DNA from: Triplophysa rosa
Taxonomy: Eukaryota; Chordata; Actinopteri; Cypriniformes; Nemacheilidae
Direction: 5' to 3'
NCBI RefSeq assembly: GCF_024868665.1
Contig: NC_079906.1
Span: forward strand, 15,263,829-15,327,828
DNA length: 64,000 bases
Each line of letters begins with the position of its first letter. Position 1 is the first letter of the stretch. The notes beneath the pieces were generated by a model. It saw only the letters and a program-made list of their open reading frames with translations, was not told the DNA's origin and did not search any database. Shown here one piece after another: positions 52,493 through 63,237 of this stretch. Position numbers and translations under genes: made by a program.

Positions 52493-53110
52493 TGTCATGG
52501 CTCTGCTTCCTTAGTCATGTTTTTCTTGGTCCTGTAGCAGAGCCATGACAAAGTCTTTGGTTATGTGTGGAGAGAAACATATTATTGTCCGTTTGACAAT
52601 AATATACGTTCTCTCCAGTGTCTTGTCATTGGCCCCATTCCTCTCGTTTCCTCGTTATCTTTCCCTGAGTGTTTAATTACCCACACCTGCCCTGTGTCGT
52701 TATCCCTCGTTTGTCTTCCCTATATATACCCTCTTGTTTCTTTGTCCTGTGCTCGTGTATTACGTTGTGTACTGTGTTCTGTGCATGTACTGCGGTCGCT
52801 CGTGTTCTTGTGCCCTTGCTCGTGTGGTTACCTGTGGTCCTGTTCCTCGCCCTGTTCGTGTTTTGTGAGTTTTGTGTTTTTCCTGCCTTGTATTATTTAA
52901 GACGTTTGGTCGTGTCCTTTAGTTTAGTTTTACTGTTCTTGTTTTCATTTTGTCCCCCACGTGGGAAGTCGTTTATTTTATGTGTATTTCTTAGTTCTGT
53001 TTTCCCCATTGAGGGTGTTTTGTTTTGCGTTTTTGTATAAATAAAGTCTTGTCTGTTAACCCCTTCACTGCCTGCCTGCGCTTGGGTTCTTCTTCTGCCA
53101 ATCCTTGACA
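52493..53110 (+). repeat. 3' LTR of the non-autonomous element
   Basis: 618 bp, near-identical to the 5' LTR. Visible differences cluster near 52952-52980 and around the poly(A) signal (53036-53055), where this copy has a few extra bases (TATAAATAAAGTCTTG). The TATA box is at about 52721-52728. Confidence 0.92.
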
Positions 53111-53427
53111 CATACAGTATTGATCAGAGGGGTACAAACACAACTTTAGAACACATCATATAACATAAACGCATAATATGGGGACAGGAATGTATGAAAT
53201 TTGTTTTTGTTTTCTTAAAATGTACATATCCTATCGCTCGTCGGGTGGCGCGTGGACAGGCTATTTCTTTCGCCTTGCCGTGGGCGTGCTTTTCCGGGAG
53301 AATTGCCCAATAAAAGGAATAGGGTCCCTGTTACGAAACAAGTTGGAGTGCTGGGGGAGTGTATCAAGCACAGAAATACTACGTCATACGTCCAACTAGT
53401 TTTTTAACAAGTTGATCATGTTAAGTG

Positions 53428-53690
53428 AAGTGAAGTGAAAGTGAAAGTGACCTATTAGTCAGATATGGTGACCCATACCTGAAATGTGACCTCTGCTTTT
53501 AACCCATCCAGAGAGTAGTGAACAAACGCACAGCAAGTCGTGAACGCACGTACACCCGGAGCAGTGGGCAGCTATCACTGCAGCTCCCGGGGAGCAAGTA
53601 GGGGTAAGGTGCCTTGCTCAAGGGCACCTCAGTCGTTACCCACCGGCCCTGGGAATCGAACCGGCAACCTTAAGCATGAGAAGCCAGCAC
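53428..53690 (+). repeat. Dispersed repeat, family 4, plus copy
   Basis: Starts GTGAAGTGAAGTGAAAGTGA and contains CACCCGGAGCAGTGGGCAGC, GGTGCCTTGCTCAAGGGCAC and GGGAATCGAACCGGCAACCT, the last being tRNA-B-box-like in reverse. It is the inverted counterpart of 30404-30634 and extends further at the 3' side. Confidence 0.7.
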
Positions 53691-56600
53691 GTTCAACAGT
53701 GTAAAGTCAGAATGCATGACATACAGTAGCATGTTATCCCGCCTTTAAACTATCAGCTAAAATACCATAGTACACATGTACTGCCAGTCAATCTGAAAAC
53801 TTTCTGACACAGTGAAGTTTAAATGTTTCCCGTGTGCTCAAGTGTGATGCAGGATTTCATAACTGAGCCTGCACAGGAACTTTCTTTTGACACTTTCCAC
53901 CAAACCTTCAGACACTACATTTGAGTCTGGCCTTATTAGTTTGATCCTGACAGTGTTACACATTTCAGTGGAAAAGGCTCTGAATGGTGTGCTTACAGTA
54001 GGTGCAAGCTCCTAAAATTTCCTATATACAATACACTATAGGCTACCTGCTTATCCTGGCCTATAACCCCCAGTGAAACTCTGCTATCATGTTTTTTACA
54101 CCCTTTCATGTATATAAGATTTGTACAGTAGGTGTTTTATGTGTATTTATCAACACTTCTGTTTTTGTTCTGTACATGCTTTCTTAAGGGGGCAAACCTA
54201 TTTATCTGGGCACCTTTCATTATGCAATACCACACGGTGTGCATACAATCTGTAGGCAGGGAGAAAGTTTCTTTAGCTGTCTTACCTTCTCCAGGCCTGC
54301 CGCTGAGTTCCCTGCAGGGCAGACTACAGCGTTTCAAAGCATGCATAAACACCTAGATGTCAAACTGTTCAGAGTTCCCCTCTTATTGACTTACACCTAA
54401 TGAGACTCATGCTGGAGCTTAAACAAGATCTCACGAAGAGACAAACAGAAGCAAACACCAGGTAAAGAATATTGCATGTTTAATATTGCTTTGTTGCTAG
54501 GCAACCAAGATATTTGTATTGTAGTGTGTTATTGTTAGAAATTTTAGTCGCAAACCACAAACCCTCTCTCGCCCCCTCTCCTCATTTCTCCATCACGAGG
54601 TGCCTGTTTCCAACCTACCGTAATGGCCACACTTTCTTCAACACACCGGGTAAAACACACAATTTTCTGCCTGCCATTTTACAACGTCTGAAACCACAGG
54701 TCGAATAAATAGTTTATCAGAGTGGGCGAGAGAGGGATGGAACACAAATTTTGAGCAGATACTGAAAACGCATGATTTGAGAGCTGGCGGCTCTGATCCT
54801 TTGCTGACCACAGAGCTCATTGCTGCTTACATGCTCAATTTGTTCTCCATTACACCTTTTCTGGGTCTCGACAGAAGTGTCACAGATCTCTTGACTGCCC
54901 GTTGGGCCGGTTCAAATTCAACTCCCACACAGAACCTACAGCAGTTGAATCCTTATAAAACATCTTTTACAAAAGTGCAGAGGGCTTTACATAATAGAAA
55001 CCAATATTTAGCAAGGTGCTTATATAATTCAGGCCTGTTTGGAAATAGTTCTTCATAACTTTTAACTTGGTATTGAGCACGGGGAAGAATGCATATTACG
55101 ATATTAAGACTAAAACCGATTCTGGACTTTCCCTGGCACATGATATACTTTCCCTGGCATATAAAGCAACTGCAACTGGAAACTGAGAAAAATTCTCAAT
55201 CCATCCACTGTTTGAAGTTGAAGAAAATTTAAATGTATCTGGGTCAACTTTCCATGAAAATGTATGTTAAGCATTCATTTTAAGAAAAATGGAAAAGTAC
55301 AATTTCTTTTCATTAGACTATCAGTAATCTATGCATTGCTTTTATTGGCCATCTTAAATAAGCAAATCCTGAGATAAAAGTGAAAATGTTTTTCTTTTCT
55401 TTTTGCTAATAAAGGAATCCTAAAGATGTTGATCCTAAACACTGCTGACAAAGCATTGCAGAGGTCATTGTTTTGATTCTCAAGGAACACACACAAATAA
55501 ATAAATGAACCACAAGTTGCTTTGGATGAAACTGTCTGCCAAATGCATGATGTACGTTTTGTACAATTGTTATATTCCTTTGTGCATGGGTTGGAGATGC
55601 GTGGCGTGGCAGGGATACAATTACAGCTATTAACTAAATAAATATGTGTCACTGTTAAAACCCCTTCACTGTCTTTTATTCATTCTGAAATCCACTAGAC
55701 TAAGAATGTAAATGCTCTGACATATTTCTCTTTTTGTTATGTAACAAACAAAAACAAACACAATCAAGTAAATTTTTAAGTTACAGGAGAAAATGTACAT
55801 TATATAAAACGAGTTATGATCCAGCACTTCTGGATTTTGTTGGAGTATCTCTCACATACAGTACCTGCTTCCATAACTGCAGCGAAGATCACACGTGAAG
55901 TCAAAAATCTGCTGGAAACTCAATTTATCAGAGAGGAGATCTGTGATGGCTTCTGGCTGTTATGTAATGATGTCCAGCCATTTGTAGAATGACCATTTTG
56001 GGTCAGATAAACAAAATCGTTGTTCGTCAGTAAACGCCTCTGGCAGTCATTTTAAAGTTTGAGATATATTTGAAGCCTCCGTTGGAAATAGCTGCATAGG
56101 TAGACACACCTTTGACCAGCTGCTGCTTCTTTTTGTGTCTCCACCTACTCAGTTGAAAGTAAAAAGGGATATCAAACAGCATTAGGATGATAAGTGCATC
56201 TGGCTGGCACCTGAGGCGAAAAACTTTTTTTTTCTTTTTTGAGTTGTCATTTACTCATTTAGGAATGTATGCACCATTGAAATCAAATGCAGACAAGATT
56301 AGGAAACCAAATATATCATAGCCGCAAAATGACTCAGGAGATACAAGAGCCAATCATCCACGACACATTCTAACTGAACTATATCAGTAAGATCTCTCAT
56401 CCAAAAGAAAAGCTAGAGGAAGATGATTTAACTGACAGGCTTTTTTATTTCATAAAACGACAATGTATGACCACAGAGCATCTCACAATGTAAAGAGATC
56501 CTTCTAAGATCCCGATTTGTTTTATAATTTCTGGAGTATTCTGAAGAGCAGCTTGTACAAAGTCAAGCAATCAATTTTAACTTCCTTTAGTGACTCAGCC

Positions 56601-57722
56601 CTTTCTGAGTCAACATCACTCCACCTACCCTTCTTTAAGTGTCTCTTGGTCTGATTTATGAAGATCCCAAGTACAAGACACTATTTGTTTGCGCATTCCA
56701 AATTGCATACGCAGTTTATTTAATAACAGCCATACATAATGGAAACACCCATATTTGAAGAGATTTTATCTCTATTGCTTTAAAAGTAAGATTGATATAA
56801 GTACATTTTCAGGGGCTTTTCTTCAAGCTGTGTATTTTATTTAAACATAACAACAATGTATTATTTCATTTGTGTTTTTGTCATATTTCCTTAATATTGA
56901 TGAATATAACAATTGCTAAGTTCTTCGTTCCTTCATTTTTTTCTTGCCACTTGGCATCTACACTGCACTGTACATAAGTGAAGTGATATTTGAGTCATTG
57001 ATATTCTCATCCCTAAGGGCAAAGACAGCTTGATTGACAGGTCACTGAGGTCAGAGTTGTCATGTCCAGGAGTGGGGAGAACTGAACTGAGGCAGGACTG
57101 TCCTTTCACATGCCCCACAGGGTTGACTGACAACAGTAACCTCTCCAGCACAAGCATCATTCCCTCATAGTGCAGAATTATATACAGATCCAATAAACAA
57201 TTTGTGATATCTTCCAAATAATTCCTAGACAATTAGTATACATATTAGGCATGAACGCATTTTGGTTGACTACTGTACAATATACCTATGTTATACATGC
57301 ATTGTTTACCGTTAGCTTGTTTAACCACTTCTGCTCTAAGCAGAATGCAAACCCGTGAACCAAGTTCGCTTACAGTGATTTTTACAAACATGTTTTCAAT
57401 ATTTAGTTGAAATTTGAACCATTTTATGTTATAGCTATTCACGACATGAATACACTTAAAAATAAGTACACAATCATAATAAACTGTACCTCTAAATGTT
57501 GTGCGTCATTTTTTTAGCTCTTCCAGACAACTCGGATTTAGGGTACTTCCCACCTCAAATCCGGAAATAACGTCTGAATTTAGTAACATTTCAGAATTTA
57601 GTAACAATAAAACAATAATGTTACTAATGATTTACTAACACTAAAACATCTAAAGTTTTTAGTAACATTAAACTAGCGCCGTTTCAGAAATGAGGGCTGA
57701 GGGGGCATTACCGTAAAGTCCA
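53691..57722. other. Plain intergenic sequence
   Basis: No gene recognised. At about 55513-55552, GTTGCTTTGGATGAAACTGT followed by CTGCCAAATGCATG looks like the tail of a fish SINE/LINE. A 93-codon frame (54777-55058, plus) matches nothing I know. At 57580-57680 the motif TTTAGTAACATT recurs several times. Confidence 0.5.
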
Positions 57723-58101
57723 GGGGCATGTTCAAGCTCAAACCGATGCGCAACGTTTTGCTACAGTTTCTGGGTTGAACGACACGTTTCCTGGAAACGG
57801 TTTGCAACGGTGTGCAACAAAAGTGACAGCTCGCACAATGGGTAAAGTCGTCTAAATGTGTCCACTGCAGCTCGGTATACGCAACAATTGAAGATATTAG
57901 AAGAGATGTATTTTGCAGTATTAAACACGTATTTATTCCGAGTTCATCAGGCTCTAAAAATTCTTCAAAAAGAACACAAAGAATGGCCTTTCTCAGCTGC
58001 CATAGTTCAACTCTTGCGTGATCACAACAGTGTGTTCAACTGCACCACCGTTTCCGTTTAAAAGACGTTTTGCAACGTTTTGTCGGGGCTGAACGCAGCC
58101 C
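57723..58101. repeat. Possible MITE with imperfect inverted ends
   Basis: The left end GGGGCATGTTCAAGCTCAAA and the inverse of the right end (GGGCTGCGTTCAGCCCCGAC) resemble each other, and both subterminal regions carry GCAACGTTTTG or its inverse. The interior is unlike the flanks. No target duplication could be fixed. Confidence 0.45.
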
Positions 58102-58244
58102 AGGTGTCTGGATCGCAGCATTGAAACCCAGGGGGATATGTGATTTAAATTGCAATTGCAATAGGTGTGTCGAACTTCATGCAGCACTGCGCAGATAGAT
58201 CAAACCGTGACATCAAATTACCGCGAGCACAAGTCGAAAGAGTA

Positions 58245-59392
58245 CCTGCGTTTACATGGACACATCGGCTTGAATTTAATCAGATTGTGCAATCTGAATG
58301 TAGTGTTTACATGAAAGGTCAATAAAGTGATCTGATTGATGTGCGTGTTTACATGACAGCTTCAAATCCGAAATAATCTGCTGACATGCGCACACTGCAC
58401 AAGGGTTCACCTAAATACCCACTAAAACAGTGTTTTAAAGCACATGTTGTGTATATTTTATTTTACAAACGGCACAAAAAAATGTACAGTTTATAAAGGC
58501 AGAGTAATGTCTCGTGCCAATGAAGCACGAGCACGTCCGATGCGGTTTTACCATGGTATAAAACCATCAAAAAACTACCAAGACCCACCAGAGCGTCTGC
58601 AGGCAAACAATAATTCAAATAAATGTTTAGCAACAGCTAATACCGAACTTTAGAAGTGAGAATATGCGGATTCATATATCAGCATTAACGGTAAACAGAG
58701 GCGGCGCGGTGGACGCGGGTATAATATTCATAAAACGGCTACTCAAACAATGTTATAAGCACAGATGTATTTATTTTATGTCACAGACACCAGCATAATA
58801 ATATACAATTCATAAACGCAAAATAATGTCTAGCAAGGTTGTTACAGCGACCATGGTAAAAACAGTTAATCCTTCCAAAGCACATATGTAAGTAAACGAT
58901 AAATAAAATAAATGTTCGGTAGCCTACTACAAATATAAATGAAATTTTATGATTAGATATTTTAGCCTACAGTATGTTTGTACATCTGCAAATGCATCGT
59001 GTTTTAAAAAGGAACTGAGAAATTGCGGTTAAAAACTCACTCCAGGGAAACAGTTAAGGCATTTTAAATGCATAGAAACATTAATATGTTCATTTAGAGA
59101 TGACAAGCATATTGATATTTGTACCGCTTTGTCAGATTTATGTTTTTTGGTTTCTTTAGCAGCAGCTGCTCCGTTCCATGCGTCATACGCCCTTACATCT
59201 GTATGAACCAGCGTCGTCTTTGCACATGCGCACAATTTCCTACTTCGGTTTTTAATCTGATCAAGTGTTTACATGTCCTATCAAGCGGATTACAGACAGC
59301 ATAAACCACCCCTTACAATCCGACTGAAATTTCAATCGGTTTGGGCATTTTTCATTCGGATTAGATTTTTAATTGGTCCATGTAAACGCAGC
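58245..59392. mobile_element. Non-autonomous DNA transposon with CTGCGTTTACATGGAC ends
   Basis: The ends CTGCGTTTACATGGAC and GTCCATGTAAACGCAG are perfect inverted repeats of 16 bp, flanked by TA (58243-58244, 59393-59394). Subterminal GTTTACATG motifs near 58300, 58348 and 59270, and AATCTGAT/AATCAGAT motifs, recur in both arms. No transposase was found in 1148 bp. The core is shared with the element at 14484. Confidence 0.75.
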
Positions 59393-59394
59393 TA

Positions 59395-59861
59395 GTGAGG
59401 AGCGGTCTGCACTCGAATCGCTCTCGCGGTACTTTGGTATCATCATCGGTCGAACTCTCAGCACCAATCAGAAGTTTAGAAAACGAATTGGAGGGAGAAG
59501 TGGGAAAATACTTGTCAAATAGTGCGTCGTTCAATTGTCTGCATGCGTATTTTATGTAAATTTATTTCATGCCAAATCAACTTTGATTCTGAGGATTAAT
59601 AATGTGACTCCGACATTGCGGTTTTACGCGAAGAAATCAGATTACAAGGATCTATAGGCCCGTGAGGTTGCAGGTGCATTTACTATTTGATCGCTGGATG
59701 AACATTTTACATTTTATCTGATAGCCTACTGTTGGTTATCGCGTGGCGTTGGATTGATCGCTTCACCTCTGGTAAACCACTTCTATAACGTTGTATTGTT
59801 GTATTGTGGTTGGTCCATTATTTACGTGCACCAACGAACGCTGAATCAGTTGAATCGAAAC
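59395..59861. other. CpG-containing gap between transposons
   Basis: About 470 bp without repeat termini and with more CpG than the surroundings at its left side (CTCGAATCGCTCTCGCGGTA). It could be a fragment of a promoter or simply transposon-derived. No gene recognised. Confidence 0.4.
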
Positions 59862-59863
59862 TA

Positions 59864-60597
59864 GGGCGTTTTCACACCTGTGTATGGATTGCTTTATTCC
59901 GAAACCGGGGGTTAAATCGCTACAATATTTAAATTTATTTTAGTTCGGTTCGCATTCACAAGGTAATATTTCCAAACGGACCAAACTTTGTTAATAAAAG
60001 TCACGTGCGAGTAAACTCTCATTCGATTGGTCAGAGTGCATCTGTTTATTTTAAGCCGGTAACGCGACTGATAATGAGCGTCAGCTGCGCGTCGTCTCGC
60101 GTATGTCACGACGGAGCTCGGGAAGCATAAAAGGAGGAGAAGGACGAGAGAGAATCAGGCCTGGATTTTATGTTTTATTGTGTTTGTGTGGCCGGCAGTC
60201 GACTGTGAGGGAGCTGTCAGCACTTTACTTTACTTTCGTTTTGTTGTTTGTTTATTTTATTAAAAGTTTGGTTTAACGTTCGCCGGTTCCCGCCTACTTC
60301 CTTCCTTACTTTGAACATTGTTACAGGGAGCCATTAGCAAAACGAACCCTTTTGCGTCACGCAACTTTACATAATTACCCATCATACATTGTGATACAGT
60401 CTGGTTCGTTGGTCCGTTGTTTCGGATGGCTTTCACACATCTACCGAACCCCTCCAGAGTTTGTTCAGGCGGTCTCGGAGCGATTGTTTTGGGGCGGATC
60501 CTACCGCGATTGCCGTGTTCACATATGCCTAAACGAATCGAACCAAGAGAGAAAACGCACCAGGTTCCGAAACAAACCCTTATGTGTGAAAACGCCC
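59864..60597. mobile_element. DNA transposon with GGGCGTTTTCACAC ends
   Basis: Perfect 14-bp inverted ends (59864-59877 and 60584-60597) flanked by TA, with imperfect inverted similarity continuing inward (TTCCGAAAC blocks). There is no transposase. It contains an LTR-like segment (60104-60325). The superfamily is uncertain; Harbinger- or Kolobok-like elements have similar ends. Confidence 0.7.
60104..60325 (+). mobile_element. Short LTR-like insert
   Basis: Runs from TGTCACGACGG to CATTGTTACA with a TATA-like GCATAAAAGG near 60125 and ATTAAA near 60260, in the order expected of an LTR. No flanking duplication was found, so the boundaries and nature remain uncertain. Confidence 0.4.
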
Positions 60598-60906
60598 TAA
60601 ATCAGACGTAACTGATTACTCTGTGGTTCTTATTGAAAACAGCATTGCATCTTTGTTGTTGGTTATGTTGAGAAAACGGCTGCAGGTGATGATTAACTTG
60701 GAATGTTTCTCAGAAGGTTATGAATATCTTGCTAGGCACAATATTTATACACAGGTATAGTTGTATCTTAAAATTATTTGTGAATATTTTTGTACATTAA
60801 AAAATGCTGCATATTTTGTGTTAATAAATCTATTTATGATTTATGTTAAGATTTTTTATAGGGCAAGCCAGTGCTTTATAATTGATCTAAGCTTGTTTCC
60901 CTAAGA

Positions 60907-61632
60907 CAGTGGTTCCTAAACTGGGGTACGCTTACCCCCGGGGGTACGCCGGGTGATGGAGGGGGTACGTGAACAAAATCCTGAAATCTACTGTTTACTT
61001 AATTATAACGCACCTGACAATCCAGGCATGTTTTTCTCACAAGCTGAATATAAAGACGTGCTCCCTCTAGTGTACACACAGCAAAATAGTAGTCACGTAG
61101 TGCCATAAAAGGTCAAATTCATGACATCCAATCAAAAAATATGCGTCCACTCATGCGTAAGCGCACGTCTTTACGTACCGCATGTGACTTCGCACAAAAA
61201 TTACTGACAGACTTCTGGATAGCTTTGCATGCAGAGTATCGTGCCTTAGCCGATCGCGCTTTGAAAACATTACTGCCCTTCTCCACAGCGTATCTTTGCG
61301 AGAGTGGGTTTTCAGCACTTGCCCACATAAAGAACAAATATCGACACAGACTCAGCATAGAGAATGATTTGGGACTCAGACTTTCTCCGATACAACCAAC
61401 ATCACAGAGTTATGCAAGTCATTTCAAGCATATCCATCTCATTAAGCAGTGAGTCATTTATTTATATATGAGTCATATATCATTTATTGTTTGATAAAAG
61501 AAAATTACATGTATTTCAAATGCAAATAAAAAAATGTTTGAGACCACAATTGTTACTGTAAGAAAGGGGGTACGCAGAATGGTGTTAAATCCCTGGGGGG
61601 GTACGCCATTGTAAAAAGTTTGGGAACCACTG
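60907..61632 (+). mobile_element. hAT transposon, internally deleted, TSD CCCTAAGA
   Basis: The ends CAGTGGTTCCTAAACTGGGG and the inverse of AAGTTTGGGAACCACTG are flanked by a perfect 8-bp duplication CCCTAAGA (60899-60906, 61633-61640). Subterminal GGGGGTACG motifs occur at both ends. Only the 3' part of the transposase gene is left. Confidence 0.93.
61141..61452 (+). pseudogene. hAT transposase C-terminal dimerisation domain fragment
   Basis: Open to a stop at 61450-61452. Diagnostic residues are DFWIALHAEYRALADRAL, LLPFSTAYLCESGFSALAHI and KNKYRHRLSIENDLGLRLS, the hAT dimerisation domain as in ZBED/Charlie-type transposases. The domain begins near 61200; the ATG at 61141 is probably not a natural start, because the BED finger and RNase-H-like catalytic core are missing. 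The domain itself has no stop. Whether it is ever translated is unknown. It lies within the 726-bp element, so it is a deletion derivative rather than a domesticated host gene. Confidence 0.85.
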
Positions 61633-61640
61633 CCCTAAGA

Positions 61641-63235
61641 GAATATTATTGGAAAATACATTTCTGTATGGTTGTGTTAGTTTAGTTCCTGTGTATAAGG
61701 TTCACAACAGTTCACCCGGCCTAAAATGACAACTTTGTCTTTTATCTGGCGTTATGCTGTTCCAAACCGATATTACTTTTTTTGTGGGACACAAAGTGCT
61801 GTACTGTATGTTGGCCAAATATGTCATGTGCAAAGTGCGCAACTATACAGCAAGTTAAATTTGACAAATGCGTAAATGTTGAGTGTCGAATTTGATGTCA
61901 GATTAGTGTGCAGTAAGATTGATGCTCTATACTTGTTATCAGCCCATGTTAAAATGCAGGAATGTTGTACTGTATGTTTTAAGATCATTTCTCAAAGTGA
62001 GTGATTAGGTGTAAAACTGAGACACTGTTTTCAGCCCCAGGGGTCTTTTTGAGGACCGCCCTTAGATGCGGAAGATATTTCTTTGCATCTCAGCCAGGTA
62101 ATCACGCTGCAGGTTTAGCACATGAGGGTCAGGCAGGTTACATGCAGCAGACGAAACTGTAATTAGAGCTCCAGTATCCCACAAGACCTTGGGTCGGGTA
62201 CATGTGCAAAACCAAATTGGTATCCGTCCGTCGCTGGGCACATAGGTCACACTGCACTGTGACCAACATAGTCTGTTATTGGCAAAACTGCACACAAAGC
62301 TCTAGAATAGGGGCTTTAATTTTATTATGCTGAAAGCTTTGCTTTAGCTCTGTCATCTGTGCTGCTAGCAGGAAGCGGTTTTATTCAAAATGTAAAAGGT
62401 CAGATTTCTTTCAGCGTATATTAAAGTTAAACACAGAGCCTTGATGTTGGCTTTGAGGTCATGTAGACCTTGATGCTGAATAAGGATATTAGAAATGTTT
62501 AATTAGAAAAGTGTCAAATTTTGATGCAGTATGGTGTGGAAACCATTAGAAAATGTTGAAAACGTTTTCCACTTTTGTTTTTTTGTCATTGCAGTAGTTT
62601 ATGTAATCAGCAAATTAAACAATTTAAATAAAAAGTTAAATTGAAAAATTCTTAATTTACCAGGAATAAATGTTGTTTGATTATGTGCTTACCTTCCAAA
62701 AAAAAACAATATACCTTACTTCATTAATTCCTCAGAAAATATTTAAATGAATATTCAGTTGGGTGGGTTTAGTACAACGGTTGTACATTATAACTCTCTC
62801 TTTAACAGGTAAAAAAGCACGAACTACAGTATGTGTGCCAGTACAGTATGTGTTTTAAATGGCTAAGTTTAAGATCTTGCGTAAAGAATGCAAGTGACAT
62901 CTACTGTAACTCAACTAATTCCTAGTGACTCCTAAACGAACAAAGTAAACTGTTTCTTTAATAGTTGGTATGCTTACTTTACTTTAATTACATTTTGCTC
63001 AAAAGCTATTATCTACTTCACAACTTTGTGCAAACCTGAATATGGGTAGTTGACAAATAAACTGTAAATGTGTCCTATGGTGTGACAGCAAAAATGTAGA
63101 AAGAAAAAACTAACAATGAAGATGAATATTTCTTATGTTATTTTGTATTATACATATTATTAATCATATAAAATATATTTTTAACAGTTTATTTTCTAAA
63201 TTTCTGATGTCACGTAATAGGACACATGTACAATA
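61641..63235. other. Plain sequence with one exon candidate
   Basis: A partial family-1 MITE-like segment lies at about 61705-61800 (GTTCACCCGGCCTAAAATGA, TGTTCCAAACC). The open stretch at 62062-62295 (minus) is listed separately. Otherwise A+T-rich and unremarkable. Confidence 0.5.
62062..62156 (-). other. Candidate terminal coding exon (weak)
   Basis: On the minus strand a possible splice acceptor (CTCTAATTACAG, ending at 62157) precedes a frame ending DYLAEMQRNIFRI and a TAA stop at 62064-62062. Codon choice (CTG, GTG, CAG, TTC) is more coding-like than elsewhere, and the peptide looks amphipathic. The same frame stays open upstream to 62295, so the acceptor could be elsewhere. I do not recognise the protein. 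No polyadenylation signal was identified and no partner exon is visible. Confidence 0.25.
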
Positions 63236-63237
63236 TA

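Larger units (their letters stand above)
50720..53110 (+). mobile_element. Complete non-autonomous LTR retrotransposon, TSD CATAC
   Basis: A 2391-bp element with two near-identical LTRs flanked by CATAC (50715-50719, 53111-53115). The 1.16-kb interior has no reverse transcriptase, integrase or protease. A polypurine tract (AAAGGGGGGG) at about 52479-52488 directly precedes the 3' LTR, giving plus orientation. No obvious tRNA primer site follows the 5' LTR. It must rely on proteins from another element. The very similar LTRs imply a recent insertion. Confidence 0.92.

Noticed and set aside
51622..52548. 308-codon open frame, the longest in the window
   Set aside because: It crosses the minisatellite and the junction into the 3' LTR; the repeats keep it open and no domain is visible.
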